From contig PXSB01000054.1 in assembly GCA_003023185.1 (NCBI GenBank), positions 1 to 58,227 of the forward strand: DNA of 58,227 bases. Direction: 5' to 3'. Both the position numbers and the translations under genes were made by a program. The notes beneath the pieces were generated by a model, which saw only the letters and a list, made by a program, of their open reading frames with translations, did no database searches and was not told the origin of the DNA. Positions within the stretch are counted from its first letter, which is position 1, and each line of letters starts with the position of its first letter. Positions 19,682 to 29,231 of the stretch are shown here, one piece after another. The stretch is from Halobacteriales archaeon QS_9_67_17 (GTDB lineage: Archaea; Halobacteriota; Halobacteria; Halobacteriales; Haloarculaceae).

Positions 19682-20710
19682 TCAGTCCGATGTCGAGTCG
19701 TCGGAGTCCGGCTGGTCCGGAGCGTCCGGCTCGTCAGGTGCGTCCGGTTCGTCGGGCGCGTCCGTGTCGTCGGAGTCTGAATCCGAATCCGAGTCCGAGT
19801 CGCTGTCTGAATCCGAGTTCACGTCGCTGGTAGAGGCCGTGCTACCGTCGGAATCGTCATCTGAGTCCGAGTCGTCGCCGTCGGAGTCACCGTCGTCGGA
19901 ATCGGAATCATCGTCTGAGTCTGAATCTCGGTCGTTCTCGTCGGAGTCGTCAGAGTCGTCATCATCGTCGTTCGATTCGTCCGAATCTCTGTCGTCGCCG
20001 TCGGATGAGTCCTCGTCGCCATCGTCGGACTCATCGGAATCGTCGTCACCCTCGTCGCCATCCTCTGAGTCGTCATCGCCGTTCTCGCCTTCGTCAGGAT
20101 CGTCGCCTGGGTCGTCGTCCGAATCGTCATCGTCGGAATCGTCGTCCGAGTCGTCCTCATCAGAGTCGTCCTCGTCGTCGCCGATGACGTACGTCGCGGA
20201 CATCGGATCGTCCGTGCTCTGGACGTTGATAGCGATTTCGACCTCGTGTTCGCCGGTAGTCGTCGGATTCTCGGCGGAACCGTAGCTGACCCGCAGGACG
20301 TCACCCTGATGCAGGGTGTAACTGCCGCCGAAGGCTATATTCAGGGTTTCGCCGTTGTTCGTCTCGGTGACGCTGCTGAGGTCGTCGGAGACGTCGACCG
20401 TGGTCCCGTTCGAGCGAACGATCTCCGCGGTGAGGACGTCCGACTGGTCGACGTTGCTGACCGTCCCGTCGAAGTCACCCTCGACGCTGTAGTCGATTCG
20501 GATGCTGTTCAGCGAATCCGTGTCGTCTGCGGCCTCGATGGTGCCGGTTGCCGTGTGGACTGCCGTCGCGCCCGGCGCCGAGGGATCGGCGCTGATAGAC
20601 GCCTCCGTCGCCGCGCCGGCCGTCCCGACGAAGGCGACTCCACCGACGGCCGCCAGCAACATCAGTGCCGACAGTACGGTCGCGTTGAGTGCGGTGTTTC
20701 GATGTGCCAT
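19682..20710 (-). CDS. secreted protein C: same N-terminal domain plus D/E/S-rich stalk and DEPDAP repeat
   Basis: Signal MAHRNTALNATVLSALMLLAAVGGVAFVGTAGA; ...DYSVEGDFDGTVSNVDQSDVLTAEIVRSNGTTVDVSDDLSSVTETNNGETLNIAFGGSYTLHQGD...; tail DAPDEPDAPDEPDAPDQPDSDDSTSD. Confidence 0.85.
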   Translation of the reverse strand: MAHRNTALNATVLSALMLLAAVGGVAFVGTAGAATEASISADPSAPGATAVHTATGTIEAADDTDSLNSIRIDYSVEGDFDGTVSNVDQSDVLTAEIVRSNGTTVDVSDDLSSVTETNNGETLNIAFGGSYTLHQGDVLRVSYGSAENPTTTGEHEVEIAINVQSTDDPMSATYVIGDDEDDSDEDDSDDDSDDDDSDDDPGDDPDEGENGDDDSEDGDEGDDDSDESDDGDEDSSDGDDRDSDESNDDDDDSDDSDENDRDSDSDDDSDSDDGDSDGDDSDSDDDSDGSTASTSDVNSDSDSDSDSDSDSDSDDTDAPDEPDAPDEPDAPDQPDSDDSTSD

Positions 20711-21075
20711 GGTACTGCTCTCGTGTCTTTCGGTATTATTTCAGAAGCAAGGATAATAAATATACGTGACGGTAGCGAGCACTCATCGTGAGGGAAATTA
20801 GCGAAACACGCAGTTCAGAGACTACGGTCGGCTAAATTGGCAGTCGGGGTGAACGACGGCGGTCGTCGCCGGCACTCTCTAATCACAAATAACTGGGGAT
20901 GCCACAGCCTCATCCGGACACAGCGACCAACCGGTCAGCGTTGAGGTGCAGAAAGATGGATACTGCCTGCAAATGTTCAATTTACGGCCAGAATGTGACA
21001 CACCTATTTAGCAAATTTGGCTCAGATTGTAGCTTCGGAACGGTTATACGTGTACTCACTCTTTGTATATTTGTA

Positions 21076-21270
21076 ATGGCAAACGGCACGGTTGACTTCT
21101 TCAACGACACTGGCGGCTACGGTTTCATCGCGACTGACGACGCTGACGACGACGTGTTCTTCCACATGGAAGATGTCGGCGGCCCGGACCTCGAGGAGGG
21201 GACCGACGTCGAGTTCGATATCGAGCAGGCGGACAAGGGTCCGCGCGCGACGAATCTCACCCGCGAATAA
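21076..21270 (+). CDS. cspA: cold-shock protein (CspA family)
   Basis: MANGTVDFFNDTGGYGFIATDDADDDVFFHMEDV...DKGPRATNLTRE. Confidence 0.94.
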   Translation: MANGTVDFFNDTGGYGFIATDDADDDVFFHMEDVGGPDLEEGTDVEFDIEQADKGPRATNLTRE

Positions 21271-21436
21271 CTGACTCGTTGTCGCCACGCGGCGACATCG
21301 CACTCACAATTCTTTCGAACACATCAGTCCAGAGCGACCGCGCTGACCCGCACAGTCACCGCTGGTCTGCCCTTATAAGGGTCGAAGGTGAGTGAAACGG
21401 TCATCGTAGGAAGACTGACAAGACCGTCGGACGTGG

Positions 21437-22000
21437 TCAGTGGCCGGCGATGACCACACCCAGATCCTCGTGTGAGAGGTCGTCGACCGTGTCCACGAGG
21501 TCCGTGTTGAGGTCGTCGTACTCGCGTCGTAGCTCCTCGTACGCTTCCGAAGACTCCAGTTCGGCGTCGGTCATGTACTTCTCCAGCAGCGCGATCTTCC
21601 GCGCGACGACGAACTGTCGGTTCACGCGGGTGCCGAACTCTGCCCGCTGGACCAGCCGAGCGACGAGGGCACGGAGTGTCTCGGCGTCGACCGGCTTACA
21701 CAGGTACTCGTCGAAGCCGAGATCCACCACGTCGTCTGTCGGCTCGACGGCGGTGACCATCGCGATGCGCACGTCCGTCTCTGAGCTACGCATCCCGGCG
21801 AGGACGTCGTCGCCCGGCGCGTCGGGCATGCGCCGGTCGAGGAGAACGACGTCGATTGAGTCGTCGAACACGTCGAGTGCCTCCGTCGCGTTACGAGCAG
21901 TCACCACCCGATGGGCTTCAGAGAGCCATCTCCCGTACAGTTCTCTGAGCCGCTCATTGTCCTCGACGACGAGCACGGTCGGCTTGTCAGCAGAGTTCAT
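21437..22000 (-). CDS. response regulator with HalX domain
   Basis: VLVVEDNERLRELYGRWL...VVLLDRRMPDAPGDDVL...EYLCKPVD plus HalX-like C-terminal helices KIALLEKYMTDAELESSEAYEELRREYDDLN. Confidence 0.88.
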   Translation of the reverse strand: MNSADKPTVLVVEDNERLRELYGRWLSEAHRVVTARNATEALDVFDDSIDVVLLDRRMPDAPGDDVLAGMRSSETDVRIAMVTAVEPTDDVVDLGFDEYLCKPVDAETLRALVARLVQRAEFGTRVNRQFVVARKIALLEKYMTDAELESSEAYEELRREYDDLNTDLVDTVDDLSHEDLGVVIAGH

Positions 22001-22140
22001 CCCACTCCATCTCCCCATGTGATTTCCCCACACATTGGACTATATCGAACGGGTGGAGATCATATAAACCATCTACCGTGTTTTCGCCCGCTGAAAACGG
22101 TGGACGGACGACGTATTAGGCTCGCGCTCGTGGGCCCGAT

Positions 22141-22599
22141 ATGGATCTTGACCGGTTCGCTTCAGACACACCGGACGACGACGCCCGTGGCGATGCGCGC
22201 GTCTGTGTCGTCGCGACGCAGTCAGACACGTTCGACCGATGTCGCGACGGCTTCTATCCTGCGCCTCGCTCCTACGAGCGTACCCGGCGCGACTTCGAGT
22301 ACATGGCGTTTTACCGAACTGCGCCCGTCTCGGCCGTCACCCACTACGCGCCGGTGACTGACCGCGTCGAACAGGTGCGCGGCGACCCCGGGCCGATGGC
22401 CGAGGCCGACTGGGAGGCGCTCATCGATCCGTTCTCGACGGAATCCGTCGTGCTCGTCTTCGAGTTGGGTGACCTCGTGCCGCTGGACCGGCCGGTAGGG
22501 AACGATCAAAACGGCGTCCGGGGCGCGTGGTACTGCACCGTCGACGATGTGCGTGCGGCCGAGACACTCTCGGAACTGGCCGACCGCTCGGAAGACTGA
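22141..22599 (+). CDS. haloarchaeal hypothetical protein
   Basis: 152-aa acidic ORF with a TATA-like element (catataaacc) upstream; no clear family. Confidence 0.7.
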   Translation: MDLDRFASDTPDDDARGDARVCVVATQSDTFDRCRDGFYPAPRSYERTRRDFEYMAFYRTAPVSAVTHYAPVTDRVEQVRGDPGPMAEADWEALIDPFSTESVVLVFELGDLVPLDRPVGNDQNGVRGAWYCTVDDVRAAETLSELADRSED

Positions 22600-22608
22600 C
22601 TGGCAGAC

Positions 22609-23043
22609 CTACTCCGCGGCTATGCCGGCGTCGCGTAGCTCTCGGTCCCGGTCGCTCTCGACGGTCACCTCCGGGACGGACACCGGGTCGCCGTCGGCGT
22701 CGACGGCGACGAAGACGAATCGCGACTCGCAGGTGCGCTCGCGCTCGCCTGTCCGGGGATTCTCACGGTCGACGGTCACCCGGACGCGGACGCTCGTCTC
22801 GCCGGCGTCGTACACCCACGACTCGACGACGGCCGTTTCGCCTCGGGGGACCGGGCGCGTGAAGTCGAGGCCGTCGACGCGGGCCGTCACGCATGTCTCG
22901 CCGGCGAAGCGCATCGCCGACAGCGCCCCCACCTCGTCCATGAGCTTCATGACGATGCCACCGTGGGCGGTGTCGTAGTTGTTCGTCATGTCCGGCTGTA
23001 TCCGGTCGCGGTTCTCGATGTAAGTGCAGGTCGGCGTCGGCAT
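22609..23043 (-). CDS. acyl-CoA thioesterase (hotdog fold)
   Basis: NYDTAHGGIVMKLMDEVGALSAMRFAGETCVTARVDGLDFTRPVPRGETAVVESWVYDAGETSVRVRVTVDRENP. Confidence 0.9.
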   Translation of the reverse strand: MPTPTCTYIENRDRIQPDMTNNYDTAHGGIVMKLMDEVGALSAMRFAGETCVTARVDGLDFTRPVPRGETAVVESWVYDAGETSVRVRVTVDRENPRTGERERTCESRFVFVAVDADGDPVSVPEVTVESDRDRELRDAGIAAE

Positions 23044-23066
23044 ACCGTTACTACGGAGACTGGCCT

Positions 23067-23798
23067 TTAGACCCGCTCGGTTGCCACGTCACAGCGGAGA
23101 CACAGCACCGTGTCCGCGACGTGATTGATGTCGTTCGCGCCACACTCTGGACACCGATACGAGTCGTTGCCGTACTCCGTCGAACCCCGCGGCGCGTGGA
23201 GATGGCCTTCCCGCTCGCGGGCGTCGAGAAACGCCGGCAACCGCGCCCGAGCGAAGCGGACCCGACGCGCGAGCGCGTTCGAGCCGTCGCCGTGGATGTC
23301 GTCCCACGCGGCGTCGTCCGGCCGCGACAGCTGCGTCAGCAGATCCGTCCCCGCCTGTAACAGGGGTCGAGTCGTCGCCGTCGACGGGTCGTCGGGGTCG
23401 GCGTCCTCGTATGCGGCCGCGGCGCGGTCGTACGCCTCCTCGGCACCGTCGCTGTCTGCGAGCGTCCGACAGTGGCCCACCCACTCGTGACAGGCCGCGG
23501 CGTCGACGCCGTCCACGCGACGGCGGTAGTCGGTCGCGACGAGGACGCCCTGTAGGCCACGGTTGCGCGCGCCGGCGTCGTCGCCGGCCAGTTGCGCACA
23601 GACGCCCGCGAGCACCAGATAGCAGAGGCCGTCGCCGGCGCTCGTCCGGTCGTCGGTCAGCGCGCGCTTGAACCCCTCGTAGCCCGCGAGCGTTCCGTAG
23701 GCTCCCATCGTGTACGCGTCGGCCGCCTCGCGCCACCGCTCCGGGCCGAGCAGTCGCACCGCGCGGTCCGCGTGGTCAATGTCGTCGGTCACAACCAC
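23067..23798 (-). CDS. conserved hypothetical with C-terminal zinc ribbon
   Basis: Helical repeat-like body and YRCPECGANDINHVADTVLCLRCD. Confidence 0.75.
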   Translation of the reverse strand: MVVTDDIDHADRAVRLLGPERWREAADAYTMGAYGTLAGYEGFKRALTDDRTSAGDGLCYLVLAGVCAQLAGDDAGARNRGLQGVLVATDYRRRVDGVDAAACHEWVGHCRTLADSDGAEEAYDRAAAAYEDADPDDPSTATTRPLLQAGTDLLTQLSRPDDAAWDDIHGDGSNALARRVRFARARLPAFLDAREREGHLHAPRGSTEYGNDSYRCPECGANDINHVADTVLCLRCDVATERV

Positions 23799-24008
23799 GT
23801 TATGAGACGCCCGGACGGACGGGTTCCGGTCGCGGCCACGCCCGCCGGTTCACTCGTCCCACAGCGTCGGTCGGCTGTTGCCGTCGCGTACCACCTTCCG
23901 GTCGCCTCTTACCATCGCGCGGCCGACTATCCATCCAAATCACAACACAACGGTCGATTAACCCAGCGTACCAAACGGCCTTTTCGGGTGTCTCTCGTCT
24001 GTAGAGAT

Positions 24009-24251
24009 ATGAGCGCGACGACCGCACAGAGCGCGACGGGGCTGAGCGAGAAACAGCGACGCATCCTCGCGTATCTGCGCGAGGCGGGTCGCACGAACAC
24101 CTACTTCAAGTCCCGCGACATCGGCGAGGAACTCGGCATGTCAGCAAAGGAGGTCGGGACGAACATGACGGCCATCTACGAGGGCGAGTTCGACATCGAT
24201 GTCGAGAAGTGGGGTTACTCGTCGGGAACGACGTGGAAGGTCACCCTCTGA
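24009..24251 (+). CDS. small haloarchaeal wHTH protein
   Basis: LSEKQRRILAYLREAGRTNTYFKSRDIGEELGMSAKEVGTNMTAIYEGEFDIDVEKWGYSSGTTWKVTL. Confidence 0.85.
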   Translation: MSATTAQSATGLSEKQRRILAYLREAGRTNTYFKSRDIGEELGMSAKEVGTNMTAIYEGEFDIDVEKWGYSSGTTWKVTL

Positions 24252-24360
24252 CCGGCGTAACGCCTCGCACTATCGGATAACTCTCTTCAACGAACCGACC
24301 GAGAACGTATCGGTAGCTCGATGAGTTACAAGTGCCGCAACGAGTATGAGCCGCGCGCCG

Positions 24361-24957
24361 TCACGGGTCGTAGCTGACCAACTCGGCCGCGCCGTCGGCC
24401 AGCGCCGCCGCCTCGGGACCGAACGACTCCGCGTAGCGAACCACGAGCGTCAGCAGTCGTTCCGGCGCGACGAGCGCGTAGCCGTCCTCACGACTCAACA
24501 GCCCCGCGGCCTCCAGTTGGCCGGCGTACTTACTCACCGTCGGCCGCGACACGTCCAGTCGCTCGGCCAGTTCCTTGCCGGTCGCGTCCGGGTCGCGCAG
24601 CAGCGCGAGCAACATGCCACGGGCGGTGTCACGCCGGAGGTAGCCGACCGCCCGGCGTTCGAAGGCCGAGAACTCGCCACTGGGGAAGTAGCGGCGGTAG
24701 TCGCCGTCCTTGTACGACTCGACAGCACCTTCGTCCTCCAGCCGACGGAGATGGTGTTGTGCCTCGCCGGTGCCGAGTCTGAGGTCGTCGCGAAGCTTCG
24801 AGAAGTGTGCGCCGGGCGTCGTCGAGAGATATCCGAGGATGGCGTCGCGGGCGTCCGACTCCCCGGAGTCGCCGGCGAGCCGTGCCAGCGGCGACGCCGC
24901 GCCGATAGCGGCGAACCGTTTGAGCGTGGCCCGCTTGCTCTCGTCGACACCGTCCAT
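24361..24957 (-). CDS. double wHTH transcriptional regulator
   Basis: DAILGYLSTTPGAHFSKLRDDLRLGTGEAQHHLRRLEDEGAV...GKELAERLDVSRPTVSKYAGQLEAAGLL. Confidence 0.85.
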   Translation of the reverse strand: MDGVDESKRATLKRFAAIGAASPLARLAGDSGESDARDAILGYLSTTPGAHFSKLRDDLRLGTGEAQHHLRRLEDEGAVESYKDGDYRRYFPSGEFSAFERRAVGYLRRDTARGMLLALLRDPDATGKELAERLDVSRPTVSKYAGQLEAAGLLSREDGYALVAPERLLTLVVRYAESFGPEAAALADGAAELVSYDP

Positions 24958-24995
24958 ACGATCTCGTGGGAGAGTATCGGGTAAAACCGCTTCGG

Positions 24996-26150
24996 CTACT
25001 CCGACTCCTCCATCGCGTCGCGCATCTCCGCCTCCATCTCCTCGCCCACCTCGGACTCCATGTCGGAGATGACCTCGTCGGCGCTCTTGATGTCGGCCTC
25101 GTCCGCGCCGGACTTGACCGCCTCCGCCTCGGCCTCCATCTGGTCGAGATTCATCTCCGCCTCCTGATCAATCTGCCCGAGTATCTCCTCGATGTCGTCG
25201 AGGCCGAGCATCTCGCGGGTCTCGGAGTCGAAATTAAGCGAGTCGAGCATATCGCCGTTGGACTGCACGTCGGAGCCGGTCATATGTTTGCCGTAGCGAC
25301 CGACGAGGCTGGTGAGCTCCTGCGGGAGCACGAACGTCGTGGACTCGGACTTGCCCATCTCGCCGAGCGTCTCCATCCCCTTGTCGATGACCGCGCGCTC
25401 GCCCATCGACTCGGCGGATTTCGCCCGGAGCACCGTCGAGATGGCGTCACCTTGCGCTTCGAGGATCTGGCTCTGCTTTTCACCCTGTGCGCGGATGATG
25501 TTCGACTGCTTGTCACCCTCTGCCGTCTCGACGGCGGAGCGGCGTTCACCCTGCGCTTCGAGGATCATCGCGCGTCGGCGGCGCTCGGCGGATGTCTGCT
25601 GTTCCATCGCCTGCTGGACATCCTTCGAGGGGTTCACCTCGCGCACCTCGACGCTTTCGACGCGGACGCCCCACTCGTCGGTCGGCTCGTCGAGTTCCTT
25701 GCGGATTCGCGCGTTGATCTCTTGGCGTTTGTTCAGCGTGTCGTCGAGTTCCATGTCGCCGAGCACCGCCCGCAGCGTCGTCTGCGCGAGGTTCGACACC
25801 GCGCGCTTGTAGTCGTCGACTTCGAGGAACGCCTTCTTGGCGTCCATCACCTTGATGTAGACGACGGCGTCGGCCGTCACCGGCGAGTTATCCCGGGTGA
25901 TGGCCTCCTGTCGCGGCACGTCCAGGGTCTGTGTCCGCATGTCGAACGCGTACGTCTGTGAGACGAACGGGACGACCGGATTGAAGCCCGGCTCCAGCAG
26001 TCGTCGGTACTCCCCGAACCGCGTCAGCGCCTTCTTCTCGTAGGCTTGGACGATGACGATGGACCGATACACCACCACGATCGCCAGCGCGAGCAGGACG
26101 AGCGCGACGGCGGAGACGCCGATTCCACCCAGCTGCAGCGGGAACAACAT
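24996..26150 (-). CDS. SPFH/band-7 (stomatin/prohibitin-like) membrane protein
   Basis: N-terminal TM then SIVIVQAYEKKALTRFGEYRRLLEPGFNPVVPFV...RTQTLDVPRQEAITRDNSPVTADAVVYIKVMD. Confidence 0.93.
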   Translation of the reverse strand: MLFPLQLGGIGVSAVALVLLALAIVVVYRSIVIVQAYEKKALTRFGEYRRLLEPGFNPVVPFVSQTYAFDMRTQTLDVPRQEAITRDNSPVTADAVVYIKVMDAKKAFLEVDDYKRAVSNLAQTTLRAVLGDMELDDTLNKRQEINARIRKELDEPTDEWGVRVESVEVREVNPSKDVQQAMEQQTSAERRRRAMILEAQGERRSAVETAEGDKQSNIIRAQGEKQSQILEAQGDAISTVLRAKSAESMGERAVIDKGMETLGEMGKSESTTFVLPQELTSLVGRYGKHMTGSDVQSNGDMLDSLNFDSETREMLGLDDIEEILGQIDQEAEMNLDQMEAEAEAVKSGADEADIKSADEVISDMESEVGEEMEAEMRDAMEESE

Positions 26151-26228
26151 GCGTGCATTTGGGGGAAACGACGCATAAGGATTCCCCCGACAACGAGGGT
26201 AGTGTTCAGCTGAGCACAATTCAGCCGG

Positions 26229-26413
26229 ATGAGCCAGCAACCGGGTGTAGAAAGCCCCAGCCCGCTCGCTTCGCGCGCCTCGCTGCGGCCCTCGTCGGTC
26301 GCTTCGCTCCCTCCTGCGGTCCTTATGTCGGCGGGCGTCGGCGAGCGGGCGGCCCCTTTCAGTCCCACCCCCCGCAGTTTTTCAGCCGGGCGACGACCCG
26401 CGTATCTGAACAC
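26229..26413 (-). repeat. dispersed intergenic repeat family, copy A
   Basis: Contains ggtgtagaaagcccc, ggcccctttcagtcccacccc, cgacgacccgcgtatctgaacac, shared with copies B-D. Confidence 0.75.
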
Positions 26414-26446
26414 GGCCACCGCGAGCCGGTCCATTCCGTCGTGGCG

Positions 26447-27025
26447 TTACGCGACCTCGGCCTCCCCGTCGCGCTCCGGGTCGCCGCCCGTCTCTCCCGT
26501 TCCGCTCGTCTCGCGTGCGCGCCGGAGCTCGCGGTCGATTGCGTCCTCGTCGGCGTCCGTCGCGGCGACGGTGAGCACGTTGCCACCGCCGGGATCGAGG
26601 ACGACCACCTCCGAGTCTTCGGGGATCTCGTCGTCCATCGACCGCGCCCGATAGTAGGGGTTGAAGCCACCGTCTTCGAGCTTCACCTCGCCGCTGTCGG
26701 CGGTCACGCGCTCCGTGACGCGGCCGAACTGTCCCTGTAGCGACGACGAGTCGGACGAGCGGCTCCCCGACCCGCCCGACCCGACGCCGATCTTCCGATA
26801 GACGCCGAGTGTCGCCCCGCCGGCGACCAGCACGACCGCCGCGAGCAGGAACGGCGTGAGCGAGCCGAGCAGTGGACTCGCGACCAGCCCGACCAGCCCC
26901 GCGGCCGTGAGCGCCGCCCCGACGACGATGAAGTGAGCCCCGGGTGCCAGCGCCTCCGCGATCATCAGCCCCGTGCCGGCCAACAGGAGGACCAGCGAGA
27001 GCGGCAGCCCGAGTATCCCTTCCAT
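26447..27025 (-). CDS. NfeD-family membrane protein
   Basis: TM cluster, then LQGQFGRVTERVTADSGEVKLEDGGFNPYYRARSMDDEIPEDSEVVVLDPGGGNVLTV (OB-like NfeD C-terminal domain). Confidence 0.82.
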   Translation of the reverse strand: MEGILGLPLSLVLLLAGTGLMIAEALAPGAHFIVVGAALTAAGLVGLVASPLLGSLTPFLLAAVVLVAGGATLGVYRKIGVGSGGSGSRSSDSSSLQGQFGRVTERVTADSGEVKLEDGGFNPYYRARSMDDEIPEDSEVVVLDPGGGNVLTVAATDADEDAIDRELRRARETSGTGETGGDPERDGEAEVA

Positions 27026-27184
27026 GCCCCGCTTTGGGCGGCCGGTGTCGTAAGGGTTCGCCCCGCGTGTCTCGTTGCCGGGGACCAAGAGCGGCCGTAG
27101 ACCGTCGCCACGAGAGCGACATCCGTCCGCCGGTTTGACAGAACGCTTATTCACGGGTTCACCGTACGCGACGCCGAGCCCCGA

Positions 27185-29098
27185 ATGAGAGGCGATCACA
27201 CGCCGGGCCGCGGAGACGAGGTGTCGCCGCCCCACTCGTTCACCGACGACGCGAACGCGGCCGCCGGCGTCCGCGAGGCGTTCGCCGAGGAGGGCCTCGA
27301 CGCGTGGTCGCGCGCCGCCGACCTCCTCGCGTGGGACCGGCCCTACGAGACGGTGGTCCGCGACGGCGACCGACTCGAATGGTTCGCCGGCGGTCGGCTC
27401 AACGCGTCGCACAACTGTCTCGACCGCCACCTCGACGAGCGGAAGAGCCACGTCGCGCTCCGCTGGGAAGGCACCGGCGGTGAGTCGCGCGTCTACACGT
27501 ATCTCGACCTCCACCACGAGGTGAACGAGGCGGCCGCCGCGCTCCGCGACATCGGCGTCGAGGCGGGCGACGTCGTCACCTGCTACGCGCCGGTCATCCC
27601 GGAGCTCGTGGTGACGATGCTCGCCTGCGCGCGACTCGGCGCGCTCCACAACGTCGTGTTCGCGGGCTTCTCCGCGGACGAACTCGCCACGCGACTCCGC
27701 CGCACGGAGTCGTCGTATCTCGTCACCTGTGACGGCTACTACCGGCGGGGCAACGCCGTCACCCAACTCACGACGGCGGACAACGCACGGATGGCCGTCG
27801 ACCACGACGTGGACCCGGTCGTCGTCGAGCGACTGGACGACGACGCGGTGTATCTCGGCGACGACCACCGCCGCTACGCCGACCTCCTCGACGACCACCG
27901 GGGCGAGACGGTCGAGCCAGTCGCGCGCGACGCGACCGACCCCCTGTTCGTCATCTACACGTCGGGTACGACGGGCGAGCCGTCGCGCGTCACGCACACG
28001 ACCGGCGGCTATCTCGCACACGTCGCGTGGACCGGCCGTGCGGTGCTCGATATCGAGCCGTTCGACACCCACTGGTGTGCCGCGGACGCGGCGTGGATCA
28101 CCGGCCACTCGTACATGGTGTACGCCCCGCTCGCGTTGGGTGCGACGACGCTACTGTACGAGGGTGCCCCCGACCAACCCGAGAAGGACCGGCTCTGGGA
28201 GTTGGTGGAGCGACACCGCGTCGACACCTTCTACACCGCGTCGACGGCGGTGCGGTCGTTCATGAAGTGGGGCGCGGACCATCCCGACTCGCACGACCTG
28301 TCCTCGCTGCGCCTGCTGGGGATGGTCGGCGAGCCGACCGACCCGGAGGCGTGGAACTGGTACTGGGGACACGTCGGCGGCAAGGAGTGCCCTGTCGTCG
28401 ACACGTGGTGGCAGACGGAGACGGGCGGTATCCTCGTCTCCACGCTCCCCGGCGTCGATCCGATGCGACCCGGGAGCGCCGGGCCGGCGGTGCCCGGCGT
28501 CGACGTAGCCGTCGTCGACCGCGAGGGCGAGCCGGTGGCGGACGGCGACCCTGGCCACCTCGCGGTGACGACGCCGTGGCCCGGCATGTCCCGCTCCCTC
28601 GCGCGGGAAGCGGCCGGGACGGACAACGGCGCAGACGACGGGTGGCTGTACGTCACCGGCGACCGCGCCGTCAGAGACGGCGACGGCTACGTCACCTTCC
28701 TCGGCCGCGAGGACGACACCGTCACCGTCGGCAACACCGCCTTCGGGCCGGCGACGCTGGAGAGCGCCGTCATCGAGGTGGACGCCATCGCGGAGGCGGC
28801 GGTCGTCGAGTCGAGCGAGCAGGGTGGCACCGCCGTCGCCTACGTCTGCACGGAACGGGACCACGGCGGCGACGACGACCTGCGCGAGGAGATCGGCGAA
28901 CACGTGGGCGAACGGCTCGGCCCGACGGCCCGCTTCGGCGAGATCGTCTTCACGCCGGAACTCCCCAAGACCCACTCCGGGAAGATCATGCGTCGCCTGC
29001 TCGGGGCCATCGCCGACAGCGAGGAGTACGGCGACACCTCCGCGCTCCGCAACCCGGAGATCGTCGGCGAGATCGAAACCGTCGCGAACGACGAGTGA
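27185..29098 (+). CDS. acetyl-CoA synthetase-like protein, divergent paralog
   Basis: LNASHNCLDRHLDER, VIYTSGTTGEPSRVTHTTGGYL, VVDTWWQTETGG, LPKTHSGKIMRRLL. Confidence 0.88.
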   Translation: MRGDHTPGRGDEVSPPHSFTDDANAAAGVREAFAEEGLDAWSRAADLLAWDRPYETVVRDGDRLEWFAGGRLNASHNCLDRHLDERKSHVALRWEGTGGESRVYTYLDLHHEVNEAAAALRDIGVEAGDVVTCYAPVIPELVVTMLACARLGALHNVVFAGFSADELATRLRRTESSYLVTCDGYYRRGNAVTQLTTADNARMAVDHDVDPVVVERLDDDAVYLGDDHRRYADLLDDHRGETVEPVARDATDPLFVIYTSGTTGEPSRVTHTTGGYLAHVAWTGRAVLDIEPFDTHWCAADAAWITGHSYMVYAPLALGATTLLYEGAPDQPEKDRLWELVERHRVDTFYTASTAVRSFMKWGADHPDSHDLSSLRLLGMVGEPTDPEAWNWYWGHVGGKECPVVDTWWQTETGGILVSTLPGVDPMRPGSAGPAVPGVDVAVVDREGEPVADGDPGHLAVTTPWPGMSRSLAREAAGTDNGADDGWLYVTGDRAVRDGDGYVTFLGREDDTVTVGNTAFGPATLESAVIEVDAIAEAAVVESSEQGGTAVAYVCTERDHGGDDDLREEIGEHVGERLGPTARFGEIVFTPELPKTHSGKIMRRLLGAIADSEEYGDTSALRNPEIVGEIETVANDE

Positions 29099-29231
29099 TT
29101 TCGCCAAGGCTTACGTTCGCGAAACACATTTGCTGTGCTCGACGGATAATGTTAGTTTTGGATGATTTCTGACCACGTGTGACTCGCCACCGCAGCTTTA
29201 TTTCGGAATAGCTCGACTGTGCGAATCGAGG

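Noticed and set aside
19764-20285. 173-aa Ser/Glu repeat ORF on the plus strand
   Set aside because: Complement of the Asp/Ser repeat of protein C; low-complexity shadow frame.
20899-21270. Longer 123-aa start for the cold-shock gene
   Set aside because: The Csp domain begins at MANGTVDFF (21076); the upstream part is non-conserved AT-rich leader.
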